Made by a program: the position numbers and the translations under genes. The notes beneath the pieces are model-generated. The model searched no databases. It was given only the letters and a program-made list of their open reading frames with translations, and was not told where the DNA came from. Source: Ruoffia sp044336205 (lineage in GTDB: Bacteria > Bacillota > Bacilli > Lactobacillales > Aerococcaceae). From it: DNA of 64,000 bases. Shown here one piece after another: positions 15,690 through 23,561 of this stretch (positions are counted from its first letter, which is position 1; every line of letters starts with the position of its first letter). Location: assembly GCA_044336205.1 (NCBI GenBank), contig CP172318.1:1612001-1676000 (forward strand), in the 5' to 3' direction.

Positions 15690-18050
15690 TTATGCCTTTG
15701 AGATAGGAGCAAACGAAGCAAGTAGTTCTTTAATACCTTGAGATTCAAAAGCAATACTTAAAAGTTGATCGTTTCCTTCTCCCTTAATCTTAACGATCGT
15801 TCCAATTCCCCATGCTCGATGGTCTACCTTATCTCCAACTGCCCATTCTGTTGAATTGTTTGCTGCTTTTTTCTTCAAGGCGGCTGTCAAACTGCCTTTA
15901 GGTCGTTGACCTAAGATAACCTTACGTGCTGCTGAATTAGATTGGGCTCTTGCACGTTGAGTGTTAGCTTGCGAGCGAACGACCGTTTGGAAAGATTGTC
16001 CCACATTCTCAATGTATTGCTTATCAATCTCATCAACGAAACGACTTGGTAAGTTTTGTTGGTAGCGTCCATATAATAATCGACTACGAGTTGCTGTTAG
16101 ATACAGTTGTTCTTCTGCTCGGGTCATACCTACATAAGCTAGACGTCGTTCTTCTTCCAGTTCTTCATCTGTATCTAAAGCTCGGCGTAATGGGAACAAG
16201 CCTTCTTCCATCCCCACAATAAAGACATACGGAAACTCCAATCCTTTAGCCGCATGCATGGTCATCAGTGTAATCTGATCTGCCTCTTCTTCTTCAGAAG
16301 TATCGGATACTAATGATAATTCAGTTAAGAAGACTGTTAGGCGATTTTTCGGTGAATCGAATGATTGACCTTCTTCCGTTTCAAGAAACGTTTGAGTTTC
16401 ATCGGTAGATTCCTTATTAGATATATCGAATTCATTCGCTAACAAGTCTGGATCTGATTCTTCGAACTCATCCATATCCATCTCATCAAACTCTTTAGTT
16501 ACCGAGGCAAACTCTTCTAAGTTTTCAATACGATTGGTTGCTTCTAAAGTACCTTCTTCTTGTAAACTTTGTTTATATTCTGTCTGTTCCCACACTTCTT
16601 CAACGAGCTCACTTAGCGTTAAGTATTCTGCTTGTTGACGTAGTCGTTTGATCATATCAGAGAACCTGACTAACTTTGCTTGTAAAGAAGCTGTCAGATT
16701 TGAACTGGCTAGGTGATCAATTGCTTCAAACCAGCCTAAGTTTAAGCTTTCAGCAAATTCTGCCAACCTTGCTATACTAGTTGGTCCAATTCCTCGCTTA
16801 GGAACATTAATAACACGGTTGAAACTAATATTATCAGCTGGATTGTCTATAAGTCGCAAATAAGCTAAAGTATCTTGAATTTCTTTACGTGAGTAGAACT
16901 TTAATCCGCCAACTACTTTATACGGAATATTTGCTCTCAGTAATTGTTCTTCTAAGTTACGAGATTGAGCTTGCGTCCGGTATAGAATCGCATAATCCCT
17001 GTTTTTTCTTTTATGATCTTCTTTAGTTTGTATAATTTGCTGAACAACATAACGTGATTCTTCTGAATCCGTTTCTGCTAGATAAAATTTAATCTTATTC
17101 CCTTGTTGTTTGTCGCTCCATAATTTCTTATCTTTACGGTTAACATTATGAGCAATCACACTGTTCGCTGCATTCAAAATAGCTTGTGTTGAACGATAAT
17201 TTTGTTCAAGTAAGATGACAGTCGCATCCGGATAATCTTTCTCAAAGTTCATGATGTTTTCCATATTCGCTCCACGCCAACCGTAAATACTTTGGTCAGC
17301 GTCACCAACCACACAAATATTCTTTAAAAGACCTGCGAGTAAAGTCACCAAAGTATATTGACTATGGTTTGTATCCTGATACTCATCAACATGGATGTAT
17401 TGGAACTTCTGTTGATAGAACTGTCTAACATCTTCATTATTCTCTAATAAACGAACAGTTAATAAGATGAGATCATTAAAATCCATCGCATTACTAGCTT
17501 TTAGTTTTTGTTGATACATGCGGTAGACATTTGCTTGAATATCACCTAAATAACCCGTCGCAGTTTGAGCAAAATCTTCGGGTAATTGGTTTTCATTTTT
17601 GGCTGCATCAATGACCCACAACATATCTTTATAATTGAAACGATTGGTATCAAGATTTAATTCTTTGAGAACGCGTTTCATTAAAGTTTGTTGCTCGCTT
17701 TGGTCAATGATCGAGAAGTTTTGATCATAGCCTATATATTGAGCTTCACGCCTTAGTATTCTTGCGCACATGGCGTGGAAAGTGGATACCCAGATTGATG
17801 TTGCACTGGGTCCTACTAATCGCTCAACCCTTTCTTTCATCTCATTGGCAGCCTTATTCGTAAAGGTGATGGCCAATATATTCCATGGATTTACTTGTTT
17901 CTCTTCAACCAAGTATGCAATGCGATGCGTTAGCACACTTGTCTTCCCACTACCCGCTCCGGCGGCAATAAGTAAGGGGCCTTCAGTAGTATAAACCGCC
18001 TCTTGTTGTTGTTTATTTAATCGGTTAATACTTTCGATTAACGATGACAT
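15690..18050 (-). CDS. pcrA: ATP-dependent DNA helicase PcrA (UvrD/Rep family)
   Basis: A 786-residue 3'-5' SF1 helicase used in repair, plasmid replication and removal of RecA filaments. Walker A is AAGAGSGKT, motif II VDEYQDTN, motif III GDADQSIYGWRGA, motif IV EQNYRST, motif V LMTMHAAKGLEF and motif VI YVGMTRAEEQL. An acidic insert (about residues 505-560) and a C-terminal Tudor-like RNA-polymerase-binding patch (VGDKVDHRAWGIGTIV) match Gram-positive PcrA. GGAGG stands 6 bases before the ATG. It begins the pcrA-ligA-camS-gatCAB gene row. Confidence 0.97.
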   Translation of the reverse strand: MSSLIESINRLNKQQQEAVYTTEGPLLIAAGAGSGKTSVLTHRIAYLVEEKQVNPWNILAITFTNKAANEMKERVERLVGPSATSIWVSTFHAMCARILRREAQYIGYDQNFSIIDQSEQQTLMKRVLKELNLDTNRFNYKDMLWVIDAAKNENQLPEDFAQTATGYLGDIQANVYRMYQQKLKASNAMDFNDLILLTVRLLENNEDVRQFYQQKFQYIHVDEYQDTNHSQYTLVTLLAGLLKNICVVGDADQSIYGWRGANMENIMNFEKDYPDATVILLEQNYRSTQAILNAANSVIAHNVNRKDKKLWSDKQQGNKIKFYLAETDSEESRYVVQQIIQTKEDHKRKNRDYAILYRTQAQSRNLEEQLLRANIPYKVVGGLKFYSRKEIQDTLAYLRLIDNPADNISFNRVINVPKRGIGPTSIARLAEFAESLNLGWFEAIDHLASSNLTASLQAKLVRFSDMIKRLRQQAEYLTLSELVEEVWEQTEYKQSLQEEGTLEATNRIENLEEFASVTKEFDEMDMDEFEESDPDLLANEFDISNKESTDETQTFLETEEGQSFDSPKNRLTVFLTELSLVSDTSEEEEADQITLMTMHAAKGLEFPYVFIVGMEEGLFPLRRALDTDEELEEERRLAYVGMTRAEEQLYLTATRSRLLYGRYQQNLPSRFVDEIDKQYIENVGQSFQTVVRSQANTQRARAQSNSAARKVILGQRPKGSLTAALKKKAANNSTEWAVGDKVDHRAWGIGTIVKIKGEGNDQLLSIAFESQGIKELLASFAPISKA

Positions 18051-18215
18051 ATTGTTACCTCCAATTTACTGCATAGGTTGTTAATAACACAGCTTAAAAA
18101 ATCATACATAGAAGATTATATCAAAAATTATAGTGGAGTCCTAACATTCTTAGTATTAATTCATCGGTTCTTTTTCCAAACATTTACATCATAATGTGCT
18201 ACTGTCACTACAAAC

Positions 18216-18244
18216 AAAAAAACTTCTCTATCCTTCAAAGATAG
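18216..18244 (-). terminator. Possible terminator after the PurK-like gene
   Basis: CTATC/GATAG arms (18228-18232, 18240-18244), with further inner pairs, are followed on the minus strand by AGAAG and seven T. The stem is short, so the call is tentative. The remaining 160 bp up to pcrA should hold the pcrA promoter; nothing else stands out. Confidence 0.5.
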
Positions 18245-18288
18245 TCAGTACGTTGTACCGAAATCTTTCGAATAGAAAAGCTTATGAA

Positions 18289-19419
18289 TTATTTTGTTAA
18301 CTCTGTGATTTGAATTTGTCGTTCACACTCGGACAACGAATCGCCTGTAACAATAACTTGTCCGATTAATCGTTCTGATTCATTCATTAATGGATTGAAT
18401 AAAGCAAATCCCCAGTCCGTTCTAAGCATCAATTGAGTTAATAAGTTTTCTTCATTCAGATTTGTAGCAGATAATGAGATGGCTGCCCGACTCTTAAGGT
18501 GTAAGTTAGGAAGAGGGAGCCCTAAAATAGCTCTTGCTGCTGCTTCATAATGAGATATACTCATGGAACCAATGGTAAACATTGCTTCATCAGATAGACC
18601 AATACTTGCTTCATTAATATAAACAACTTCCGCTGAAGTAATTAAAACTTTCAATGTCAATGACCCTACAAGATTAAGTGAATCTGCTAAATATTGTGCA
18701 AGACGATTCATTTCTTTCTCAACATTTTTTGATATTTGAGCAGGATAACGAACTTGGCGGCCTAATTCATCGCCAGTTTCTTTCACTTCGAACACTGGGT
18801 AGATAAGGACTTCCCCGCGTTCATTGCGGATTACAGTAACTGATGCTTTCTTTTCAGTTGGAATCCAAGCTTCTAGTATACACGTTGTCTCATCCAACTT
18901 CTTAACTGCTAAATCATAATCTTCCTCACTGTATAACACAATATGCTCATCAGCATCTTTAACATGACGTTGAGTTGATTTGAGTATACATGGGAACCCA
19001 ATGTATTCAACTGCTTCTTTCAGATCCGTTAAGTTTGTAACTAGTGAGAATGGTGCAACTAAACACCGATTAGCATCTAAGTATGCTTTCTCAATTAATC
19101 TGTCCGTTGTAATGGCAATCAAGTCTTCAGATAATGTTAAGTCCGTTAACGAAGCTAATAGCTGAAATTCTCTATTCGATAAGATCCCCATCTCGACAGT
19201 GACTACATCAACGCGTTCACTAAAGTATCTTAAAACTTGTTCATTATATGACTCTGTAACTGTTTGCCAGCTAGCGAATTGTCTAACCGGATTGCTCTCA
19301 CTGGTCACGAGACTTGCTACACGATAACCTAATTTACCTGCTGCTTGGGCCAAGACGGCTGCAGAAATTGATGAGCCAATAATTCCAATTGTTTCACCAG
19401 GATAATGTCTTTGCGCCAT
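18289..19419 (-). CDS. PurK-like ATP-grasp protein
   Basis: A 376-residue protein with the three-part layout of PurK (N5-carboxyaminoimidazole ribonucleotide synthase): a Rossmann-like N-domain (ETIGIIGSSISAAVLAQAAG), an ATP-grasp middle (PCILKSTQRH, ILEAWIPTEKKASVTVIRN) and a small C-domain. It differs from true PurK at conserved places. The usual GGGQLGRM loop is GSSISAAVL, and the NE.APRPHNSGH substrate loop reads NEASIGLSDEAMFTIG. No other purine genes are near. It may be a PurK paralogue with another carboxylate-amine ligase substrate, or a divergent PurK. Start chosen at ATG 19419, 8 bases after GGGAG; an upstream frame adds 13 codons without an RBS. Confidence 0.75.
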   Translation of the reverse strand: MAQRHYPGETIGIIGSSISAAVLAQAAGKLGYRVASLVTSESNPVRQFASWQTVTESYNEQVLRYFSERVDVVTVEMGILSNREFQLLASLTDLTLSEDLIAITTDRLIEKAYLDANRCLVAPFSLVTNLTDLKEAVEYIGFPCILKSTQRHVKDADEHIVLYSEEDYDLAVKKLDETTCILEAWIPTEKKASVTVIRNERGEVLIYPVFEVKETGDELGRQVRYPAQISKNVEKEMNRLAQYLADSLNLVGSLTLKVLITSAEVVYINEASIGLSDEAMFTIGSMSISHYEAAARAILGLPLPNLHLKSRAAISLSATNLNEENLLTQLMLRTDWGFALFNPLMNESERLIGQVIVTGDSLSECERQIQITELTK

Positions 19420-19508
19420 CCTGTCTACTCCCTTCAATTCATAAATATTTTTATGCACCTATAATAATAACATATACAAGCAAATCTAGCACTGTGAATT
19501 TTGAGAAA

Positions 19509-20225
19509 TTAATTCTCCATAGGTTGATCGTATTGGTCAAGTTCATAATTCTCTATCAAACTAATAATTTTATCTGCATAAGTTGGGTCGGTTGCGTAAC
19601 CTGAATCCTGCAGGCCATTGGCCTGTTCTTGATAGTTATCACCATCTAACACCGCTTGGTAAAAGGTTGGATCCCAACTCGTTCCTTGTTTAATTAAGAT
19701 AGCATGACTTTCCATTGATGCTTCCCAGTTTGGGTAGACTTTAAATCGATCGACAATCTCAACCCATTCCCCATCCACAAACTCTAAAGTTGGAAAGTCT
19801 ACTCCTTCTGGGTCGGTCAATTCTGTTTTGACACCGTATAAGTTATTATAATCAGAGCCTAATTGACTTTGGCCAAAATCACTTTCTAGAGCTGCTTGTG
19901 CCATAGACACACTTGCTAGAACACCGTATTGTCTTTGTAATCTTTGCGCTATTGGGGCGACTGTCGCAAGAAAATCTTGTCTTTGTTCCATGGATAATTC
20001 TTGTTGCATCAAATCGCCTACTCTCTCATTGGCTGTATCTATCCATCGAAAAATCACTATACCACTTAAAAAAATAAAAATGACAAAGAAAATAGCCATC
20101 GCACCAATTGTTTGTAAAAACTTAGGTAGAACTGTTTCCCAAGTTTTTTTGAAACTCCTCTTATTAGGTTTACGCTTGGTTGTTTTCTTTTTTCTTTTAT
20201 ATTTTTTGGTTCTTATCTTGCTCAT
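19509..20225 (-). CDS. Glucosaminidase (GH73, LytG/FlgJ-like), membrane-anchored
   Basis: A 238-residue cell-wall hydrolase. A very basic N-terminal tail (KKYKRKKKTTKRKPNKR) precedes one membrane helix (about 43-65, MAIFFVIFIFLSGIVIF). The exported GH73 domain follows, with the catalytic Glu in AQAALESDFGQSQLG and the NNLYGVK and ATDPTYADKI segments. It should cleave the GlcNAc-MurNAc bond of peptidoglycan on the outer side of the membrane, for cell separation or chain-length control. It is 20 bp downstream of the small unknown gene at 20246, so the two are probably one operon. Confidence 0.9.
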   Translation of the reverse strand: MSKIRTKKYKRKKKTTKRKPNKRSFKKTWETVLPKFLQTIGAMAIFFVIFIFLSGIVIFRWIDTANERVGDLMQQELSMEQRQDFLATVAPIAQRLQRQYGVLASVSMAQAALESDFGQSQLGSDYNNLYGVKTELTDPEGVDFPTLEFVDGEWVEIVDRFKVYPNWEASMESHAILIKQGTSWDPTFYQAVLDGDNYQEQANGLQDSGYATDPTYADKIISLIENYELDQYDQPMEN

Positions 20226-20245
20226 AGTGCCTCGCTTTTTAAATT

Positions 20246-20770
20246 TTATTCATTTTGTAATTTTTCACTCTCATCTGAGAACCATTGTAGAAGTTTCACT
20301 TCATCATGTCCAATTTGTTGACGAATAATTCCTGGAAGTCTTAATTCAATAATGTCATTATAGCCCCAAAGATTATAATCAACAATTAATTGTAAAATAA
20401 CCATATTTGATTTTCTTGTACTATGTTCTTCGTTCTCATCACTCTGATGCCATTCTAGTCGTGCAATGCCATTATTAACCCATTTCTTAGCAATTTGATA
20501 TTTTAAGAAATTATATTCTTTTACGGGATTCGTTACAACCTCTGGTAATATTTCCGTAGTCCTAACAACTTTTTGAACTAGCATCCATTCATAATCCGTA
20601 AATAAAGTTGATAAGATTTGAATATTTTCATATTTTAAACCTTGTTCTCCTTTTTTCCAACGGTCCCAACTTTGTGGACTAATACCTAATTTTTCTGTGT
20701 AGAATGCTTTTTCACTGACATACTTTTCTTTGATCACTTGGACGACGATTTCGATTAATGCTGAATTCAT
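20246..20770 (-). CDS. Unknown protein with possible N-terminal helix-turn-helix
   Basis: A 174-residue soluble protein I cannot assign. The first 60 residues look like a Cro-type helix-turn-helix: IVVQVIKEKYVSEKAFYTEK then ISPQSWDRWKKGEQGLK. The remainder is mixed helix rich in charged and aromatic residues with no motif I know. Start at ATG 20770 (MNSALIEIV), with GGGTGA 5 bases upstream, is preferred over a GTG three codons earlier. It directly precedes the glucosaminidase gene, so a regulatory or wall-related role is possible, but this is context only. Confidence 0.7.
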   Translation of the reverse strand: MNSALIEIVVQVIKEKYVSEKAFYTEKLGISPQSWDRWKKGEQGLKYENIQILSTLFTDYEWMLVQKVVRTTEILPEVVTNPVKEYNFLKYQIAKKWVNNGIARLEWHQSDENEEHSTRKSNMVILQLIVDYNLWGYNDIIELRLPGIIRQQIGHDEVKLLQWFSDESEKLQNE

Positions 20771-20959
20771 ATTTATCACCCTTTACGTGTATTATAATTT
20801 AATTATACACCCTGTAGGTGATATGTCTAGTGTTTTAAAGCTGTTTTCAAATAAAATGTTTGCGCATACTTATGATAATAGTCTATTATACCGAAGGGTT
20901 ATTTGATAATATAACCATACATTATTCAATAATACAACATCGTTTAGAAAGGTAAATAT

Positions 20960-21469
20960 ATGAAATCTTCTCTCAAAGCTAATGGCAAACTGTCATTAGG
21001 TTGGCGGTCAATTAAAACAAGTATAGCTGTATGTATCACAATTATAGTGTATGCTGTATTTAATTTCGGTGCGGCAACCTTAGCTGGGCTGTCCGCAGTA
21101 TTTACACTGCGTGAAACGGTTAAAGATAGCTTCCTTTATGCACGTTACCGAATCTTTGGTAACACAATCGGAGTCTTAATAGCAACAGGATTAATCTTCC
21201 TACAACAAACTTTTCCTTTATTGCAAAGTGATCTTGTTAACTCGATTTTTGGTGGACTGGGAGTACTTTTTGTGATTAATCTATGTACATTGACGACAAA
21301 CCATCAGAGTGTTATCAATTCTGTTGCAACTTTCTTAGTAGTCTTCTTAGGAACACCAGAGGATACACTTGTATTCTATAGTATCCATAGAATCTTAGAC
21401 ACAGTCTTTGGTACCATAGTTGCAATTATTGTGAATCGCTTATTACCCAATACTTATTCCAAAAATTAA
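20960..21469 (+). CDS. Aromatic acid exporter (ArAE/DUF939)-like membrane protein
   Basis: A 169-residue integral membrane protein with about four hydrophobic segments: IKTSIAVCITIIVYAVF, FGNTIGVLIATGLIFL, LGVLFVINLCTL and SVATFLVVFLG, then a short helix (TVFGTIVAIIVNRLLP). The layout and the AGLSAVFTLRETVKDSF stretch match the small FUSC-like/aromatic acid exporter domain of Firmicutes. The large cytoplasmic C-terminal domain found in many relatives is absent. Transport substrate unknown. Preceded by an AGAAAGGTAAA ribosome site and a possible promoter near 20870-20895; ends at a strong terminator. Confidence 0.75.
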   Translation: MKSSLKANGKLSLGWRSIKTSIAVCITIIVYAVFNFGAATLAGLSAVFTLRETVKDSFLYARYRIFGNTIGVLIATGLIFLQQTFPLLQSDLVNSIFGGLGVLFVINLCTLTTNHQSVINSVATFLVVFLGTPEDTLVFYSIHRILDTVFGTIVAIIVNRLLPNTYSKN

Positions 21470-21470
21470 A

Positions 21471-21508
21471 GAAGCTAGGGAACTCTTCAGTGTGAGTTTC
21501 CTAGCTTC
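21471..21508. terminator. Bidirectional terminator
   Basis: A 15-bp stem (21471-21485 with 21494-21508, one G-U pair) with loop TTCAGTGT lies between the convergent exporter gene and the zinc-ribbon gene. The loop resembles the terminator loops hit by the two IS copies. Confidence 0.85.
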
Positions 21509-21533
21509 CTTTGTATGTGTTTTATAGCATTTC

Positions 21534-23399
21534 TTACCTATATTGGTAAGTTCCAGTTTCTTCATTATAGAACCATTTTGCTGGACGATAGTCCCCTAAT
21601 GATTCATCGTAAATTGTTTCTTCGGGTAAGTTTACGTACGAACCAATATTCTCTACGTATTGGTTTGAATAGTTTCTTCCATCTTCATTAGCAGATCCTT
21701 GATCTACTTGAGGTTCTTCAATAATACTTACTTGTTCTTGTGATGATTCAACGACCTCTTCAGATGAAGCAGGTTCTTCTTCAGATTCACTGATTGTCTC
21801 ACCAGTATCAAAGTAAGTCACTAAGCCTCTTATTGAATCTGCAACAGCAGGAACAACTTCTTCAGCTGACTCAAAATTCGAAGCAAGCACTACAGCAATG
21901 TAGTAAGTATCTTCTAATTCAATAATACCCGAATAATATTGTTTAGCGGCATTTGTGTCACTATTAGCAATCTCGTAACGAGATTGATATCCTTCAATGT
22001 TTTGAGGTGGATATTTGTTAGTTACTGGTGAATCTAATAATAACTCTTTGAATTCATTATCAAGTTCTTCACTGATTAAGCTATTATTAGCTAATTTCTC
22101 TAAGAATTGCGCAATATCTTGAGCACTTGTAACAGCACCAACTAATGTTCCATCTTCTTGAACTGAAAGTAATTGTGTTACTTTCGTCGCAAAATAATTC
22201 GACTCATTTAACCACAAGTTAAAGGCATTCGGTCCACCTGTTGCTTGGATTAAGTGATTCATTGCAGAAGCATCACCATTATGAACAACTTCAACCATCA
22301 GTTCATTAATTGTGAATACTTCACCTTCTTCAGCATTACTTACCGTTGAATTTTCATTTTCGGCTTGAAGATTTGCTGCAACTTCTACTGTATCTTCTGC
22401 TGTAATCTCACCTGCGTTGATTGCATTATAAGTGTGACCTAGCACAAACCACGCTATCAATGCGTCAGCATCAACACTTTGGTTATCATATACAAATGGA
22501 ATATCCGCGTCTGCTGGTGCAACAACTGCTGAAACATCTGCTATTGAGCTTAAGTTGTCATTAATCGTTGCGTCAAAGAAGTCCGCTTGCTCACTATCTA
22601 AAGATGAGCCTGGTAACTCATAAGTAATCTCTTCATTAATACCTAAGTCTTTTGAAGTCACCATTAACTTTTGTTCTAAAGCTTCTGTTGTCAATACTGA
22701 GACGACTGGGTCATTATAACTAATTGATAAACTTTGTCCCTCTTTAATTAATGAATAATCATCGCCAAGATCAACCGTTTCACCATTCGTTGATACGGTG
22801 AAGTCAAAGGTCTCACTTGTTACTTCATTCAATGGTTGGTCAAATTCAAGCACGACCTTAACCATTGGGTATTCATCTAAATTAACACTTTGATTGGAAA
22901 CAACTAGTTCATCTGAAGTTTCAGCTTCTTCAGTACTTTCTGATTCTTCGGTATCCTCAGTTAAGTCATCTACTGTTGATTCAGTTGCACTGTCTTCAGA
23001 ATCAGATTCCGCTGTATTCAAGTTATCTTCTTCAGGTCGACTTTCAGGTTGGTTCTCTATCACTTCAGTATCTGATGATTGGAAATAATTAACTACATTA
23101 TTAATTAATCTTGGACCAAACAGAAAAGCTAAAAATACTAAAGCAACCACTAAAATAAGTTTAATGATTCCCCATAATACTTTTCCGAAGCCACCACCAG
23201 ACCTACGTGATGGACGTTCTTCTTGATACTCTACATGTCTAGCATCAGGGAATGATGATGTTTCATTCACATCATTGTTAGAATTAACTACTACATCATC
23301 CTTTTTGGCTTTTGACACTTCTTCTTTGTTAAAAACATGCCCACAATAAGCACATTGATTTTTACTCCTTACGTTTCTACCACAATTTGGACACTGCAT
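21534..23399 (-). CDS. Zinc-ribbon membrane protein with degenerate beta-lactamase-like domain
   Basis: A 621-residue protein. Residues 3-19 form a zinc ribbon (CPNC, CAYC). A membrane helix lies at about 76-98. An acidic Ser/Glu/Asp-rich linker follows (about 105-165), then a beta-rich domain, then a domain (about 290-530) that resembles class A beta-lactamase-fold serine hydrolases in order and spacing (ALIAWFVLGHTYNAINAGEI; HNGDASAMNHLI). The catalytic signatures are missing: no Ser-x-x-Lys, no SDN and no Lys-Thr-Gly. It is probably a non-catalytic wall- or ligand-binding protein displayed outside the cell. A second acidic linker and a short Tyr-rich tail (TGTYQYR) end the protein. Clean AGGAGG before the ATG. 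Partner and ligand unknown. Confidence 0.78.
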   Translation of the reverse strand: MQCPNCGRNVRSKNQCAYCGHVFNKEEVSKAKKDDVVVNSNNDVNETSSFPDARHVEYQEERPSRRSGGGFGKVLWGIIKLILVVALVFLAFLFGPRLINNVVNYFQSSDTEVIENQPESRPEEDNLNTAESDSEDSATESTVDDLTEDTEESESTEEAETSDELVVSNQSVNLDEYPMVKVVLEFDQPLNEVTSETFDFTVSTNGETVDLGDDYSLIKEGQSLSISYNDPVVSVLTTEALEQKLMVTSKDLGINEEITYELPGSSLDSEQADFFDATINDNLSSIADVSAVVAPADADIPFVYDNQSVDADALIAWFVLGHTYNAINAGEITAEDTVEVAANLQAENENSTVSNAEEGEVFTINELMVEVVHNGDASAMNHLIQATGGPNAFNLWLNESNYFATKVTQLLSVQEDGTLVGAVTSAQDIAQFLEKLANNSLISEELDNEFKELLLDSPVTNKYPPQNIEGYQSRYEIANSDTNAAKQYYSGIIELEDTYYIAVVLASNFESAEEVVPAVADSIRGLVTYFDTGETISESEEEPASSEEVVESSQEQVSIIEEPQVDQGSANEDGRNYSNQYVENIGSYVNLPEETIYDESLGDYRPAKWFYNEETGTYQYR

Positions 23400-23517
23400 A
23401 AACTCTACCTCCTAGAAATGTTGTCATTCCTTATGTCTTTTCTATTGTAGCATAGAAGCAATATCTTTGTCAGTTACAAACTTATAATCTGCCTTTTATC
23501 TAAGGACTTCAACCTAT

Positions 23518-23545
23518 AAAACGAACTTTAAATAAAGTCCGTTTT
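23518..23545 (-). terminator. Terminator of the ABC exporter operon
   Basis: AAAACGAACTTT (23518-23529) pairs with 23534-23545, one G-U pair, with a short T run on the minus strand, 16 bp beyond the permease stop. Confidence 0.6.
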
Positions 23546-23561
23546 AATATGTTGTATAGGC

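Noticed and set aside
21534..23399. Active class A beta-lactamase
   Set aside because: The Ser-x-x-Lys, SDN and KTG motifs are all absent at the expected places.
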